From the NCBI RefSeq assembly GCF_965219715.1, contig NZ_OZ244785.1, forward strand, positions 3,720,001-3,784,000: a DNA stretch of 64,000 nucleotides, in the 5' to 3' direction. The stretch's first letter is position 1, and the number at the start of each line of letters is the position of its first letter. This document shows, in pieces, positions 8,896 through 17,710 of the stretch. A program made the translations under genes and the position numbers. The notes under the pieces were generated by a model, which ran no database searches, had not been told where the DNA came from, and saw nothing but the letters and a program-made list of their open reading frames with translations. This DNA comes from Bacterioplanoides sp965219715. GTDB lineage: Bacteria; Pseudomonadota; Gammaproteobacteria; Pseudomonadales; Oceanobacteraceae.

Positions 8896-9819
8896 ATGAA
8901 ACTTAAACATCTGGTGTGTTCTGCACTGTTAACTTTGCCTATGGCGGGCCAGGCGGCTCAATGTGACACCGTACGTTTTTCCGATGTTGGCTGGACCGAC
9001 ATCACTGCAACGACGGCAGTGGCGTCTGTTGTGCTGGAAAGCATTGGTTACAACACCAAAACTCAGGTGCTGTCGGTGCCGGTGACGTATAAGTCGCTGG
9101 AAAACAAAGATATTGACGTTTTTCTGGGTAACTGGATGCCAACCATGGAAGCGGATATTAAGCCTTACCGCGAACGTGGCACTGTTGAAACGTTGGTAAC
9201 CAACCTGGAAGGCGCAAAATACACGCTGGCCGTGCCTAAGTATGTGTATGACGCGGGTGTTAAAAACTTTGCCGATATCGCCAAAAATGCCGATAAATTC
9301 GATAGCAAAATTTATGGTATTGAGCCGGGTAATGACGGTAACCGTCTGATTCAGGACATGATTGATCAGAACGCTTTTGGCCTGAAAGGCTTTGAAGTGG
9401 TTGAGTCCAGCGAAGCGGGCATGCTGTCGCAGGTTAAACGTAAAACCCGTCGTGATAAGTGGATTGTGTTCCTGGGCTGGGAGCCACATCCGATGAACGC
9501 TAATTTCGAACTGGCTTACCTGGAAGGTGGTGATGACTTCTTCGGCCCTAACCTGGGTGGTGCTGTTGTTGCGACAAACGTTCGTAAAGGCTACGCAAGC
9601 GAATGTCCGAATGTTGGTAAATTCCTGAAAAACCTGACCTTCACGCTGCAGGCTGAAAACGAAATTATGGCAGCCATTCTGGATGAAGGTAAAAAGCCGG
9701 AAGCAGCCGCTAAAGCCTGGATCAAACAAAATCCGGAAGCGCTGAATCGCTGGTTAGAAGGTGTGAAAACCAAAGACGGTGCTGATGCACTGAAATCAGC
9801 TGTTGCTCTGACCAACTGA
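8896..9819 (+). CDS. choX: Choline/betaine ABC transporter periplasmic binding protein
   Basis: 307 residues with a clear signal peptide (MKLKHLVCSALLTLPMAGQA, cleavage about residue 20) and an OpuAC/ProX-type substrate-binding domain. The start FSDVGWTDITAT and the segment VFLGNWMP, rich in aromatic residues, match ChoX-like quaternary-amine binding proteins, whose ligands sit in an aromatic box. A strong AGGGAG ribosome site precedes the ATG. It lies 50 bp after betA and before the permease and ATPase genes, so choline import feeding BetA is the likely role. Glycine betaine or carnitine as alternative ligand cannot be excluded. Confidence 0.88.
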   Translation: MKLKHLVCSALLTLPMAGQAAQCDTVRFSDVGWTDITATTAVASVVLESIGYNTKTQVLSVPVTYKSLENKDIDVFLGNWMPTMEADIKPYRERGTVETLVTNLEGAKYTLAVPKYVYDAGVKNFADIAKNADKFDSKIYGIEPGNDGNRLIQDMIDQNAFGLKGFEVVESSEAGMLSQVKRKTRRDKWIVFLGWEPHPMNANFELAYLEGGDDFFGPNLGGAVVATNVRKGYASECPNVGKFLKNLTFTLQAENEIMAAILDEGKKPEAAAKAWIKQNPEALNRWLEGVKTKDGADALKSAVALTN

Positions 9820-9840
9820 TCGTTAGCGATTAAAACAGCA

Positions 9841-9861
9841 GCGCCGATTAATAATCGGCGC
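9841..9861 (+). terminator. Perfect hairpin downstream of choX (attenuator or stabiliser)
   Basis: GCGCCGATTA and TAATCGGCGC form a 10-base inverted repeat around one central base, 22 bp after the choX stop. It is followed by ATTTATTAATTTTG, only a weak U tract. It may partly terminate transcription or protect the 3' end of choX mRNA, giving more binding protein than permease. Confidence 0.55.
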
Positions 9862-9869
9862 ATTTATTA

Positions 9870-9907
9870 ATTTTGTTTTGCCGTGAATATTTCCGGCAAA
9901 ACAAAAT
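9870..9907 (+). repeat. Second hairpin between choX and choW
   Basis: ATTTTGTTTTGCCG (9870-9883) and CGGCAAAACAAAAT (9894-9907) are perfect 14-base complementary arms around a 10-base loop. The hairpin follows the GC-rich one at 9841-9861 and ends 37 bp before the choW start. The arm sequence TTTTGTTTT/AAAACAAAA also occurs in a smaller hairpin near 38232-38259. Confidence 0.6.
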
Positions 9908-9944
9908 ACAACTGATAGACCGTTCAATCATTACAGGCGTTTGC

Positions 9945-10778
9945 GTGGAAGATTATAAAATCCCTCTTGGGGACTATACCGAAGTATTTTTTGACTGGCT
10001 GGTGGATAACGCCTCCGGTTTTTTTGATGTTATCTCCGATTCGCTGGAATGGTTGATTGATCTGCTGACCTCCGGGTTACTGTGGCTTCATCCGGCTGCG
10101 TTTATTACTTTAATTGCCGCAACAGCGTTCTGGCTCCACCGTTCGATACCGCTGGTGGTTTTTGCGGTCATTTCTTTATTGTTGATCTGGAACCTGGGCT
10201 ATTGGCAGGAAACCATGGAGACTCTATCTCTGGTGCTGTATGCCACAATATTTTGTATGTTAATCGGATTACCCATTGGTATTTATGCCGCGCATCATCC
10301 GTGGTTATTTAGTGCACTGCGACCGGTACTGGATTTAATGCAAACCGTACCTACCTTTGTTTATCTGATTCCAACCCTGACATTATTTGGTCTGGGTGTT
10401 GTTCCGGGGCTGATTTCCACCATCATTTTTGCCATTGCCGCCCCAATTCGCCTGACCTATCTTGGTATTTCTGAAGTGCCAAAAGAATTAATTGAAGCTG
10501 GCCAATCGTTTGGCGCGACCAAGGCTCAGCTACTGTTCCGTATCGAATTGCCCGCAGCAGCCAGCAACATCGCCGCCGGTATTACTCAATGTATTATGTT
10601 GTCTCTGTCTATGGTTGTGATCGCCGCACTGGTTGGTGCTGATGGTCTGGGGAAACCGGTTGTTCGTGCGTTAAATACCGTTGATATTGCCAGTGGTTTT
10701 GAAGCTGGCTTGTCGATTGTACTGCTGGCGATTTTGTTGGACCGCCTGTTTAAACAGAAAGAGCAGGTGGCAGCATGA
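9945..10778 (+). CDS. choW: Choline/betaine ABC transporter permease
   Basis: An integral membrane permease of the ProW/OpuAB family with about six or seven hydrophobic segments. The EAA-type cytoplasmic loop lies around IEAGQSFGATKAQLLFRIELP, contacting the ATPase. I placed the start at the GTG at 9945 (VEDYKIPLGDY), with AGG seven bases upstream. A longer frame opening at TTG 9873 would begin inside the intergenic hairpin. The stop overlaps the choV start by 4 bp (ATGA), so the two are probably translated together. Confidence 0.88.
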   Translation: MEDYKIPLGDYTEVFFDWLVDNASGFFDVISDSLEWLIDLLTSGLLWLHPAAFITLIAATAFWLHRSIPLVVFAVISLLLIWNLGYWQETMETLSLVLYATIFCMLIGLPIGIYAAHHPWLFSALRPVLDLMQTVPTFVYLIPTLTLFGLGVVPGLISTIIFAIAAPIRLTYLGISEVPKELIEAGQSFGATKAQLLFRIELPAAASNIAAGITQCIMLSLSMVVIAALVGADGLGKPVVRALNTVDIASGFEAGLSIVLLAILLDRLFKQKEQVAA

Positions 10779-11941
10779 TTGAGATTAAAAACCTGGATGT
10801 GATTTTTGGTGATAAGCCTGAAGCAGCACTGGCGTTGTTGGATCAGGGTGGTGACCGCGAACAGATTCTGGAAAAAACGGGACAGGTTCTTGGTGTCAAA
10901 AACGCTTCCCTAAAAGTAGAGCGCGGAGAAATCTGTGTCTTGATGGGATTATCTGGTTCCGGTAAATCCAGTTTATTACGCTGTGTGAATGGCCTGAATC
11001 CGATTTCCCGTGGTGAAGTGAATATTGAATACCAGGGACAGATGATTAACTTCGCAACTGCTGAAGCTGAGACTCAGCGTGAATTGCGAATGAAAACGAT
11101 CTCGATGGTGTTTCAGAAATTTGCTCTGATGCCATGGCTGACCGTCGCTGAAAACGTTGCTATGCCACTGGAAATTCAGGGACTAAGCAAACAAGAAATA
11201 CAGTCACGGGTTAAAGATCAGCTGGAAATTGTAGGCTTATCTGACTGGGCTGATCATAAACCCGGACAATTATCCGGTGGGATGCAGCAGCGTGTTGGTC
11301 TGGCGCGGGCACTGGCGACAGAGTCTGATATCCTGTTAATGGATGAACCTTTCTCTGCCTTGGATCCATTAATCCGCAGCCAGCTACAAGATGAATTATT
11401 ACAGCTGCAGGCTAAACTGAATAAGACCATTTTATTCGTATCTCACGATCTCGATGAAGCCCTGAAGATAGGCAATCATATTGCGATTATGAAAGACGGT
11501 GAAATCGTGCAGCACAGTAATCCTCAGGATATTGTGATGAATCCGGCTAATGATTATGTACGGGATTTTGTTGCCCATACCAATCCGATGAATGTTTTAT
11601 TAGCAAAAGATCTGATGAAACCTTTATCTGAGCTGGAACAGTGTGAAAATGGTTTGCGTCTGAGTAAGCGTCATGATTATTGGTTAAGTACCGATAAGCA
11701 GGCGACAATCTATCGCGATCAGCGTTGTGAATTGCAACGTTGGAGTGCTGAACAAGAGATTGCGTCGCTGAAAAATGCTGGCACTATAGTAGCTGCAAAT
11801 ACTCCAATGCGAGATGTATTGGAAATTCGATACGATACAGATCACTCTGTATTTATCGAAGAGAATAATAAAATCGTCGGGTTTATAGGCGATAAGGAAT
11901 TATATCACTCGCTACTGGGCAAGATGCTCATCAACGATTGA
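10775..11941 (+). CDS. choV: Choline/betaine ABC transporter ATPase
   Basis: 388 residues of the ProV/OpuAA type. Walker A is GLSGSGKSS near residue 58, with Q-loop MVFQKFALMPW, signature LSGGMQQR near 166 and Walker B LLMDEP near 188. After the ATPase domain there is a C-terminal extension of about 120 residues in the place of the usual tandem CBS region; the final stretch (FIEENNKIVGFIGDKEL) looks CBS-like. It energises the ChoXW importer. It is last in the betIBA-choXWV run; the porin begins 46 bp on with its own strong ribosome site. Confidence 0.9.
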   Translation: MIEIKNLDVIFGDKPEAALALLDQGGDREQILEKTGQVLGVKNASLKVERGEICVLMGLSGSGKSSLLRCVNGLNPISRGEVNIEYQGQMINFATAEAETQRELRMKTISMVFQKFALMPWLTVAENVAMPLEIQGLSKQEIQSRVKDQLEIVGLSDWADHKPGQLSGGMQQRVGLARALATESDILLMDEPFSALDPLIRSQLQDELLQLQAKLNKTILFVSHDLDEALKIGNHIAIMKDGEIVQHSNPQDIVMNPANDYVRDFVAHTNPMNVLLAKDLMKPLSELEQCENGLRLSKRHDYWLSTDKQATIYRDQRCELQRWSAEQEIASLKNAGTIVAANTPMRDVLEIRYDTDHSVFIEENNKIVGFIGDKELYHSLLGKMLIND

Positions 11942-11987
11942 TATTAAAAAGGTGTGGAAACGCCTGATAATTAACCGGAGGAAGACC

Positions 11988-13172
11988 ATGTTAAAGAAAA
12001 GTACATTAGCGATTGCCGTATCATCTGCTGTATTCGCAAGCAGCGTTTACGCTGAGCCAACACTGGACCTGTATGGCCGTGTTGATCTGGGCCTGGAATA
12101 TTATTCAGACTCTGAAAACCTGGGTGGCGCTGATATTTTTGCTGGCCTGGAAGCCCCTAAAGCAAACACTGATGAGAAGGGTTTTAGCCTGAGTGACGGT
12201 AATAACTCTCGTCTGGGTGTTAAAGGTGAAGCACAATTACCAAACGGCCTGACAACTGCTTACCAATATGAACTGGGTACACGTATTCTGGATGGTAACG
12301 CTAACCCATTTGTTCGTTACGGTTGGTTAAGCATTTCTAATGGCCAGCACACTCTGACGGCTGGTACTCAGGATAACTACCTGCTGATGTACGGTGGCTT
12401 AAATGCCCAGTACAGTGAAGTACATGGTTATGGCGCCTACTATTATGCGACTGAAGTAATGCCAGGTTCCATGGCTCAGACCTTCCGTACCGATAGCACA
12501 CTGGCTTATACCTTTGGTGGTGGTGCATTTAGTGGCGACACCTTTACTGCCACTGTTGCATTACATATCAACGAAGATACTCGTACAACCGAAGCTCCAG
12601 AACCTGCAAATAAAAATGCTCCTACCTTGGCTGAGCTTGCAGCAAAGGCTAACTTTGAAGCAGCTGACCTGAATAAATCAGGTATCACAGGTGTAACGGT
12701 TGGTGTTGAGTCTAACCTGGATAAATTAGCGCTGACTGCCGCTTACCAACAATCAGTTGTTAGCGAATCAGATGCCGCTAAAAAAGCAAATATCGATGTT
12801 CCATCTCCTTCTGTGGCCAGCGTTGGTGCTCGTTACGATATCTCTGATGTAGCTAACGTAGGTTTTAACTACTACATTGCTGATCGTGACACTAAAGGCG
12901 ATAGCGGTCGTGATATGTGGGTACTGGGTGGTGACTACCAGTTAAGCGAAAATCTGAATCTGCACGCTGGTTTTGGCGCGGGCTCCGATGATGCGGACAC
13001 TCAGCGTCAAATGGATGCAAACGTATTCGCTCAGCTGACTTACACTCTGTCTGACAGCAATCAGATTCGCTTTGAGTTCGAACAAGCGTCTCTGAGCAAG
13101 AAAGATGATGCTGGTAAGAAAGTCGAAGGTGACGCACAGGTGTTCCTGATTTCTCTGCGTCAGGACTTCTAA
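11988..13172 (+). CDS. General porin (outer membrane beta-barrel)
   Basis: 394 residues with a signal peptide (MLKKSTLAIAVSSAVFASS, cleavage after VYA) and a beginning typical of Gram-negative trimeric porins (PTLDLYGRVDLGLEYY). Alternating hydrophobic strands run throughout and the last residue is Phe (LISLRQDF), the usual signal for barrel assembly. The start at 11988 is preceded by GGAGGAAG; the frame stays open upstream to 11952 but without signal-peptide logic. The substrate is unknown. Its position after the choline importer suggests it may help osmolyte entry, which is inference. Confidence 0.85.
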   Translation: MLKKSTLAIAVSSAVFASSVYAEPTLDLYGRVDLGLEYYSDSENLGGADIFAGLEAPKANTDEKGFSLSDGNNSRLGVKGEAQLPNGLTTAYQYELGTRILDGNANPFVRYGWLSISNGQHTLTAGTQDNYLLMYGGLNAQYSEVHGYGAYYYATEVMPGSMAQTFRTDSTLAYTFGGGAFSGDTFTATVALHINEDTRTTEAPEPANKNAPTLAELAAKANFEAADLNKSGITGVTVGVESNLDKLALTAAYQQSVVSESDAAKKANIDVPSPSVASVGARYDISDVANVGFNYYIADRDTKGDSGRDMWVLGGDYQLSENLNLHAGFGAGSDDADTQRQMDANVFAQLTYTLSDSNQIRFEFEQASLSKKDDAGKKVEGDAQVFLISLRQDF

Positions 13173-13204
13173 GACAGATTTATCTGTATAAAGAAGTCAT
13201 CAAA

Positions 13205-13229
13205 ATCCCCGCAATTGCGGGGATTTTTG
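13205..13229 (+). terminator. Rho-independent terminator after the porin gene
   Basis: ATCCCCGC and GCGGGGAT pair around AATT and are followed by TTTTGTTTT. This is a textbook intrinsic terminator 33 bp after the porin stop. Confidence 0.9.
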
Positions 13230-13294
13230 TTTTATCCCTGGCCAATCGTTTATTATCTGCCTTTTACAGCATTCACTGAAATCCGGGAATTTGA

Positions 13295-13792
13295 ATGGAA
13301 AGATACGATCAGGTATTGGTTGCGTTACGACGCATTATTCGTGCAACCGATCTGCATTCGAAAAAGCTGAGTAAAACCTCCGGTCTTACTTCACCGCAGT
13401 TACTGGTGTTGCAAACATTGCGTGACAACAGCGATCTGACGGTTGGCGAAGTAGCGCGTCAGGTGTCGTTGTCTCAGGCAACTGTGACCACCATTGTTGA
13501 TCGCCTGGAGCGTGGCGAATACGTTTACCGCGAGCGCAGCAAAACCGATAAGCGTAAAGTGCATGTGTATCTGACTGACAAGGCATTCGGTACTCTTGTG
13601 GCCGCGCCTAAGCCGTTACAGGACGACTTTATTCGTCAGTACCAGGATCTGCACGATTGGGAGCAAACCATGATTCTGTCGTCGCTGGAGCGTGTTGCTT
13701 ATATGATGGATGCCCAGCATATTGATGCTGCTCCGGTTCTGGATATCGGCGCCCTCGACCGTGTTGATTCGGCGAATAAACCCCAGACCTGA
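13295..13792 (+). CDS. MarR-family regulator resembling CosR/EctR
   Basis: 165 residues with a winged helix-turn-helix (LTVGEVARQVSLSQATVTTI near 47-66, wing DRLERGEYVYRERSKTDKRK). The N-terminus VLVALRRIIRATDLHSKKL resembles the MarR proteins that control compatible-solute genes (EctR of methylotrophs, CosR of Vibrio). Those proteins repress ectoine and glycine-betaine genes at low salinity. Its place directly after the betaine synthesis and uptake genes supports this reading. The porin terminator separates it from the operon, so it probably has its own promoter in 13230-13294. Confidence 0.75.
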   Translation: MERYDQVLVALRRIIRATDLHSKKLSKTSGLTSPQLLVLQTLRDNSDLTVGEVARQVSLSQATVTTIVDRLERGEYVYRERSKTDKRKVHVYLTDKAFGTLVAAPKPLQDDFIRQYQDLHDWEQTMILSSLERVAYMMDAQHIDAAPVLDIGALDRVDSANKPQT

Positions 13793-13876
13793 ACCGGGTT
13801 CCCAGAACACATAATCCCATCTGTTGTACTTTTGCCTGTGTCATACTTTCAGTTCATCTGAAACCGCAGGCAAAAC

Positions 13877-14560
13877 ATGAGTACTCCTATTCAAATCGAT
13901 ATTATTTCCGACGTTATGTGTCCCTGGTGTGCCATTGGTTACGCCAGCCTTAACAAAGCCCTGCAATCTCTGCCTGAAGTCAGTGCCCGCATCCAATGGC
14001 ACCCATTTGAGTTGAATCCTCAGATGGCGGATGAAGGTCAGAATCTGCGTGAGCACTTGGCGGAAAAATATGGCAGTACCTCAGAGCAGAGCCAGGAGAT
14101 TCGTGAGCGTATTACCAGTATGGGCGCCGATCTCGGGTTTGAATTTAACTTCAGCGATGAGCAGAGAATTTTTAATACGTTTGATGCCCATCAGTTGCTG
14201 TCGTGGGCGGGGGAGCTGAGTCAGAATCCGGATTGGCCGGATGATCTGCAAACTCAGTTAAAACTGGCGTTATTTACTGCTTACTTCAGAGACGGACGTG
14301 ATGTCAGTGACCGCCAACAGTTACTGGAAATCGCTGCAGAAGTTGGGCTTGATCAACAACAAAGCAACGACATTCTGCAGCAACAACACTTTGTCAACGA
14401 AGTTCGGGCAGAGCAGCAGCAATGGCAGCAAATGGGCATTCAGTCGGTACCGGCTGTGGTGCTGAATAACAAATATCTGGTGAGTGGTGGCCAGCCGGTG
14501 GATGTTTTTATTGAAGCTTTACGAAAAGTTGTTAGTGAAAATGATGCCCCGATGGCGTAA
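13877..14560 (+). CDS. DsbA-family oxidoreductase (FrnE-like)
   Basis: 227 residues of thioredoxin fold with the active-site CPWC near residues 15-18 (SDVMCPWCAIGY). The helical insertion and the cis-Pro loop SVPAVVLNNKYLVSGGQP near 195-212 are typical of FrnE/2-hydroxychromene isomerase-like DsbA members. No signal peptide is visible, so a cytosolic location is expected. The physiological substrate is unknown. It stands alone between the MarR gene and the acyl-CoA ligase. Confidence 0.85.
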   Translation: MSTPIQIDIISDVMCPWCAIGYASLNKALQSLPEVSARIQWHPFELNPQMADEGQNLREHLAEKYGSTSEQSQEIRERITSMGADLGFEFNFSDEQRIFNTFDAHQLLSWAGELSQNPDWPDDLQTQLKLALFTAYFRDGRDVSDRQQLLEIAAEVGLDQQQSNDILQQQHFVNEVRAEQQQWQQMGIQSVPAVVLNNKYLVSGGQPVDVFIEALRKVVSENDAPMA

Positions 14561-14837
14561 ATAGTCGTTATCGCTATCACACCTTGGATGGATAGATTGC
14601 CGAATAAATCTCACTAATGACAGCAATCTTTCCTCCTTATCACAGCTATCGCTCATTAATGTAAGAATCCGTGAGCACATTCCTCATTCTCCCTCTTGTC
14701 TGTTTAAAAAAGCATCAATCAGTGTCCAGCTATGCTGACAAAACGTAACCAAGCAACTGCTTGTTTTTTTCTGTTTGGGCTTTTAGTGTAGAAATCCTGA
14801 TAAAAATAAAGATAAAAACTTCCGACAGGAGAATCTT

Positions 14838-16469
14838 ATGTTAGGCCAGATCATGGATCGTCCTCTGCTGATTTCCAGCCTACTGGAACACGCAGAAACC
14901 ACTCACGGCTGTAGCGAAATTGTCAGCCGTCGTTGTGAAGGTGATATTCATCGTTACACCATGCGTGATGCGGCCAAACGGGCCCGCAAAATTGCAAACC
15001 TGCTCGGCCGTTTAGGCATTAACCAAGGTGACCGGATTGGTACGCTGGCCTGGAATAACTACCGCCACTATGAGCTGTATTACGGTATTTCCGGCACCGG
15101 TGCGGTACTGCATACAATTAACCCAAGATTGTTTGCTGAGCAGCTGGTTTACATTATTAATCATGCGGAAGATCGCTGGATTTTTGTGGATCTGACGTTT
15201 GTGCCGCTGCTGGAAGCGATTAAAGATCAGATCAGCGCTGTCGAAGGCTTTATTGTGATGTGTGACGAGAGTCATATGCCAGAAACCAGCCTCAACAATG
15301 CACATTGTTACGAGACCATGATTGCCGCCGAATCCGACGAATATGAATGGCCGGAGTTTGATGAGCGCAGTGCCTGCTCAATGTGTTACACCTCCGGTAC
15401 CACCGGTAATCCGAAAGGCGTGGTGTACAGCCACCGCTCCACCGTGATTCACGCACTGTCATCGATTGGTGAAGAAGTCATGGGTCTGGCATCAACTTCC
15501 TGTTTCCTGCCGGTTGTGCCTATGTTCCATGTTAACGCCTGGGGCACGCCATATTCAGCGGCGATCACCGGTGCTAAACAGGTATTCCCGGGCCCGGGGA
15601 TGGATGGTGCGTCGTTATGGGAATTAATCGAAGCTGAGGAACCGGATTTATTATTGGGTGTTCCAACGGTCTGGCTGATGCTGCTTAATCATATGGACAG
15701 CATTGGTAAGAAACTCGACTCGGTGGAGAATGTTATTGTTGGTGGTTCGGCTGCACCAATTTCAATGATTCGCGCGTTCCAGGAAAAACACGACGCCTTC
15801 CTGATTCATGCCTGGGGCATGACGGAAATGAGCCCGATTGGCACATTAAACTCGCGCAATAAACACATGGAAAATATGCCGCTGGAAGAACGCTACCAGC
15901 TGCAGGCCAAACAAGGGCGCCCGATTTTTGGTGTCGAAATGAAGATCATCGACGACAACAATAATGAACTGCCACGTGACGGTGTTGCTTACGGTCGATT
16001 GATGGTTCGTGGCCCGTGGATCATTAACGGTTATTACAAAAACGAAGCCGCCGACAATTTTGTTGATGGCTGGTTTGATACCGGTGATGTGGCAACCATC
16101 GACGATAAAAACTATCTGACCATAGTTGACCGCTCGAAGGACGTGATTAAATCCGGTGGCGAATGGATCAGTTCGATCGATCTGGAGAATGTTGCAGTAG
16201 GCCATCCGGAATTAGCTGAATGCTGTGTTATTGGTGTACGCCACGCTAAGTGGGATGAACGACCAATTCTGTTGGTGATCCGTAACGAAGGTTCGTCAAT
16301 TGATGAGCAGGGCGTGCTGGATTATCTGGAAGATAAAATCGTTAAATGGTGGACACCTGATGCCGTGGTATTTGTTGATGAATTACCACACACCGCAACC
16401 GGTAAGTTGCACAAAGTGCCGCTGCGTCAGAAATATGAGAATTACCTGCTTGAGTTAGAAGGTGCATAA
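14838..16469 (+). CDS. Acyl-CoA ligase (medium/long-chain fatty acid type)
   Basis: 543 residues of the AMP-forming acyl-CoA synthetase superfamily. The P-loop is YTSGTTGNPKGVVYSH near 184-199, the A5-type motif is HAWGMTEMSP near 317, and the C-terminal domain has GWFDTGDVATID and the catalytic Lys in TATGKLHKVPLR. It activates a carboxylic acid to its CoA thioester through an acyl-adenylate. The length and motifs fit the AlkK/FadD-like medium-to-long chain group, but chain-length preference cannot be read from sequence. ACAGGAGAA provides the ribosome site. A 277 bp upstream gap without genes presumably carries the promoter. Confidence 0.85.
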   Translation: MLGQIMDRPLLISSLLEHAETTHGCSEIVSRRCEGDIHRYTMRDAAKRARKIANLLGRLGINQGDRIGTLAWNNYRHYELYYGISGTGAVLHTINPRLFAEQLVYIINHAEDRWIFVDLTFVPLLEAIKDQISAVEGFIVMCDESHMPETSLNNAHCYETMIAAESDEYEWPEFDERSACSMCYTSGTTGNPKGVVYSHRSTVIHALSSIGEEVMGLASTSCFLPVVPMFHVNAWGTPYSAAITGAKQVFPGPGMDGASLWELIEAEEPDLLLGVPTVWLMLLNHMDSIGKKLDSVENVIVGGSAAPISMIRAFQEKHDAFLIHAWGMTEMSPIGTLNSRNKHMENMPLEERYQLQAKQGRPIFGVEMKIIDDNNNELPRDGVAYGRLMVRGPWIINGYYKNEAADNFVDGWFDTGDVATIDDKNYLTIVDRSKDVIKSGGEWISSIDLENVAVGHPELAECCVIGVRHAKWDERPILLVIRNEGSSIDEQGVLDYLEDKIVKWWTPDAVVFVDELPHTATGKLHKVPLRQKYENYLLELEGA

Positions 16470-16488
16470 CGCCTTTTTGAACCAAAAA

Positions 16489-16517
16489 ATACCGGCTTTT
16501 ATCGCCGGTATTTTTTT
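16489..16517. terminator. Terminator between the acyl-CoA ligase and the convergent exporter gene
   Basis: ATACCGGC and GCCGGTAT pair around TTTATC-like loop sequence, with a T run on the plus strand and an A run on the other side. It can therefore act in both directions between two convergent genes. Confidence 0.85.
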
Positions 16518-16518
16518 A

Positions 16519-17457
16519 TCAACTTAATTTCCGGATACCAATAATTACCAGCAGCATTCCGAATAAACCGCTGATGCTCAGGTTTTCCCCCAGGAAGATA
16601 ATCGCCATGATACTGGTGGCGACAGGCCCTAAGGTCCCTGTCATACTGGCCTTTTGTGGGCCGATACGTTTAATCGCTTCGCTGGTCATAAAAGATGGCA
16701 ACACTGTCGCAAACATTGACAGCACTGCCAGATAAAACCACACCTCTGTACCGTAGCTTTGTAGTTGTACGCCACTGACGACAAACTGATGAACACTGAT
16801 TGCTAATGATGCAGAGGCCATCGCAATACTGGTGAACAATAAACTACCAAGTGTGCTGATGCTTTTTTTGCTGAATAAAATATAAAAAGCAAAAGATAAA
16901 GCACTGGCGAGAATCAGTAACACACCCCATTGATGCGTATCGGCTGAGATGCCGGAAACTGATAAATCATCGGCATACATAAGTAATAAACCACCGTAAG
17001 TCAGCAGCAAAGGGAAAATCAATTTCGCTTTAAATGTCTGCTGGAAAAACAGTGCGCCAAGTATCACCACAAAGGACGGATACGCATACAGAATTACCCG
17101 CTCAAACTGAGCGCTGATGTATTGCAGCCCCTGTAAGTCGAGATAAGACGCCAGGTAATAGCCGAGCAAGCCAATCATTGCTGCTTTAAACAGCTGAGAA
17201 TTAGCCGGTTTTTGTGGCAGTTTCTTCCAGGCATAAATACCAACAACCAGATAGATTGGCAGCGCCATCAGCATACGAATCCACATTAGCGGCAGTGGCT
17301 CAATACCCAGTTGGTACAGGTATTTAATCAGAATCGGTTTGGTGGAAAATAACAGCGCTGCAATCACGGCGATGATCAGGCCATTTCGCTGAAAGCTGCC
17401 GTCAGTATGAATCGAATTATGTGGCTGGCTATGGGTTGTTGATGAAGCGCTGGCCAT
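16519..17457 (-). CDS. EamA/DMT-family transporter
   Basis: 312 residues with about ten hydrophobic helices arranged as two EamA repeats. The first repeat has LLFSTKPILIKYLYQLGIEPLPLMWIRM-like sequence near 36-63 and the second begins near residue 175. Members of the drug/metabolite transporter superfamily export metabolites or amino acids; the substrate cannot be inferred here. GGAGAAAACC precedes the ATG. It stands alone, converging on the acyl-CoA ligase. Confidence 0.82.
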   Translation of the reverse strand: MASASSTTHSQPHNSIHTDGSFQRNGLIIAVIAALLFSTKPILIKYLYQLGIEPLPLMWIRMLMALPIYLVVGIYAWKKLPQKPANSQLFKAAMIGLLGYYLASYLDLQGLQYISAQFERVILYAYPSFVVILGALFFQQTFKAKLIFPLLLTYGGLLLMYADDLSVSGISADTHQWGVLLILASALSFAFYILFSKKSISTLGSLLFTSIAMASASLAISVHQFVVSGVQLQSYGTEVWFYLAVLSMFATVLPSFMTSEAIKRIGPQKASMTGTLGPVATSIMAIIFLGENLSISGLFGMLLVIIGIRKLS

Positions 17458-17710
17458 GGTTTTCTCCTTTTCCCTGGGAGTTAAAAAATGGCTGCGAATT
17501 CAGGATAGCTGGCTACGTAAATCCGCAGCCAGTATGGGTTCGTTATTATTGATTAACCCGGGCTGCACACACAGACTTCCACCATAGCTTCAGGCTAAGT
17601 GTCAGTGTGGATGATGTACGCACCAGAGTTTGCATAATAAAAAACAGAAATTTGGGAGTTGATATGGCCACAGAGTAACCCTGTGGCCATTGGGATACAA
17701 GTCGTCGCGT

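Noticed and set aside
8929..9729. 266-codon frame antisense to choX
   Set aside because: A shadow of the choX coding sequence; the choX product has clear family features and a signal peptide.
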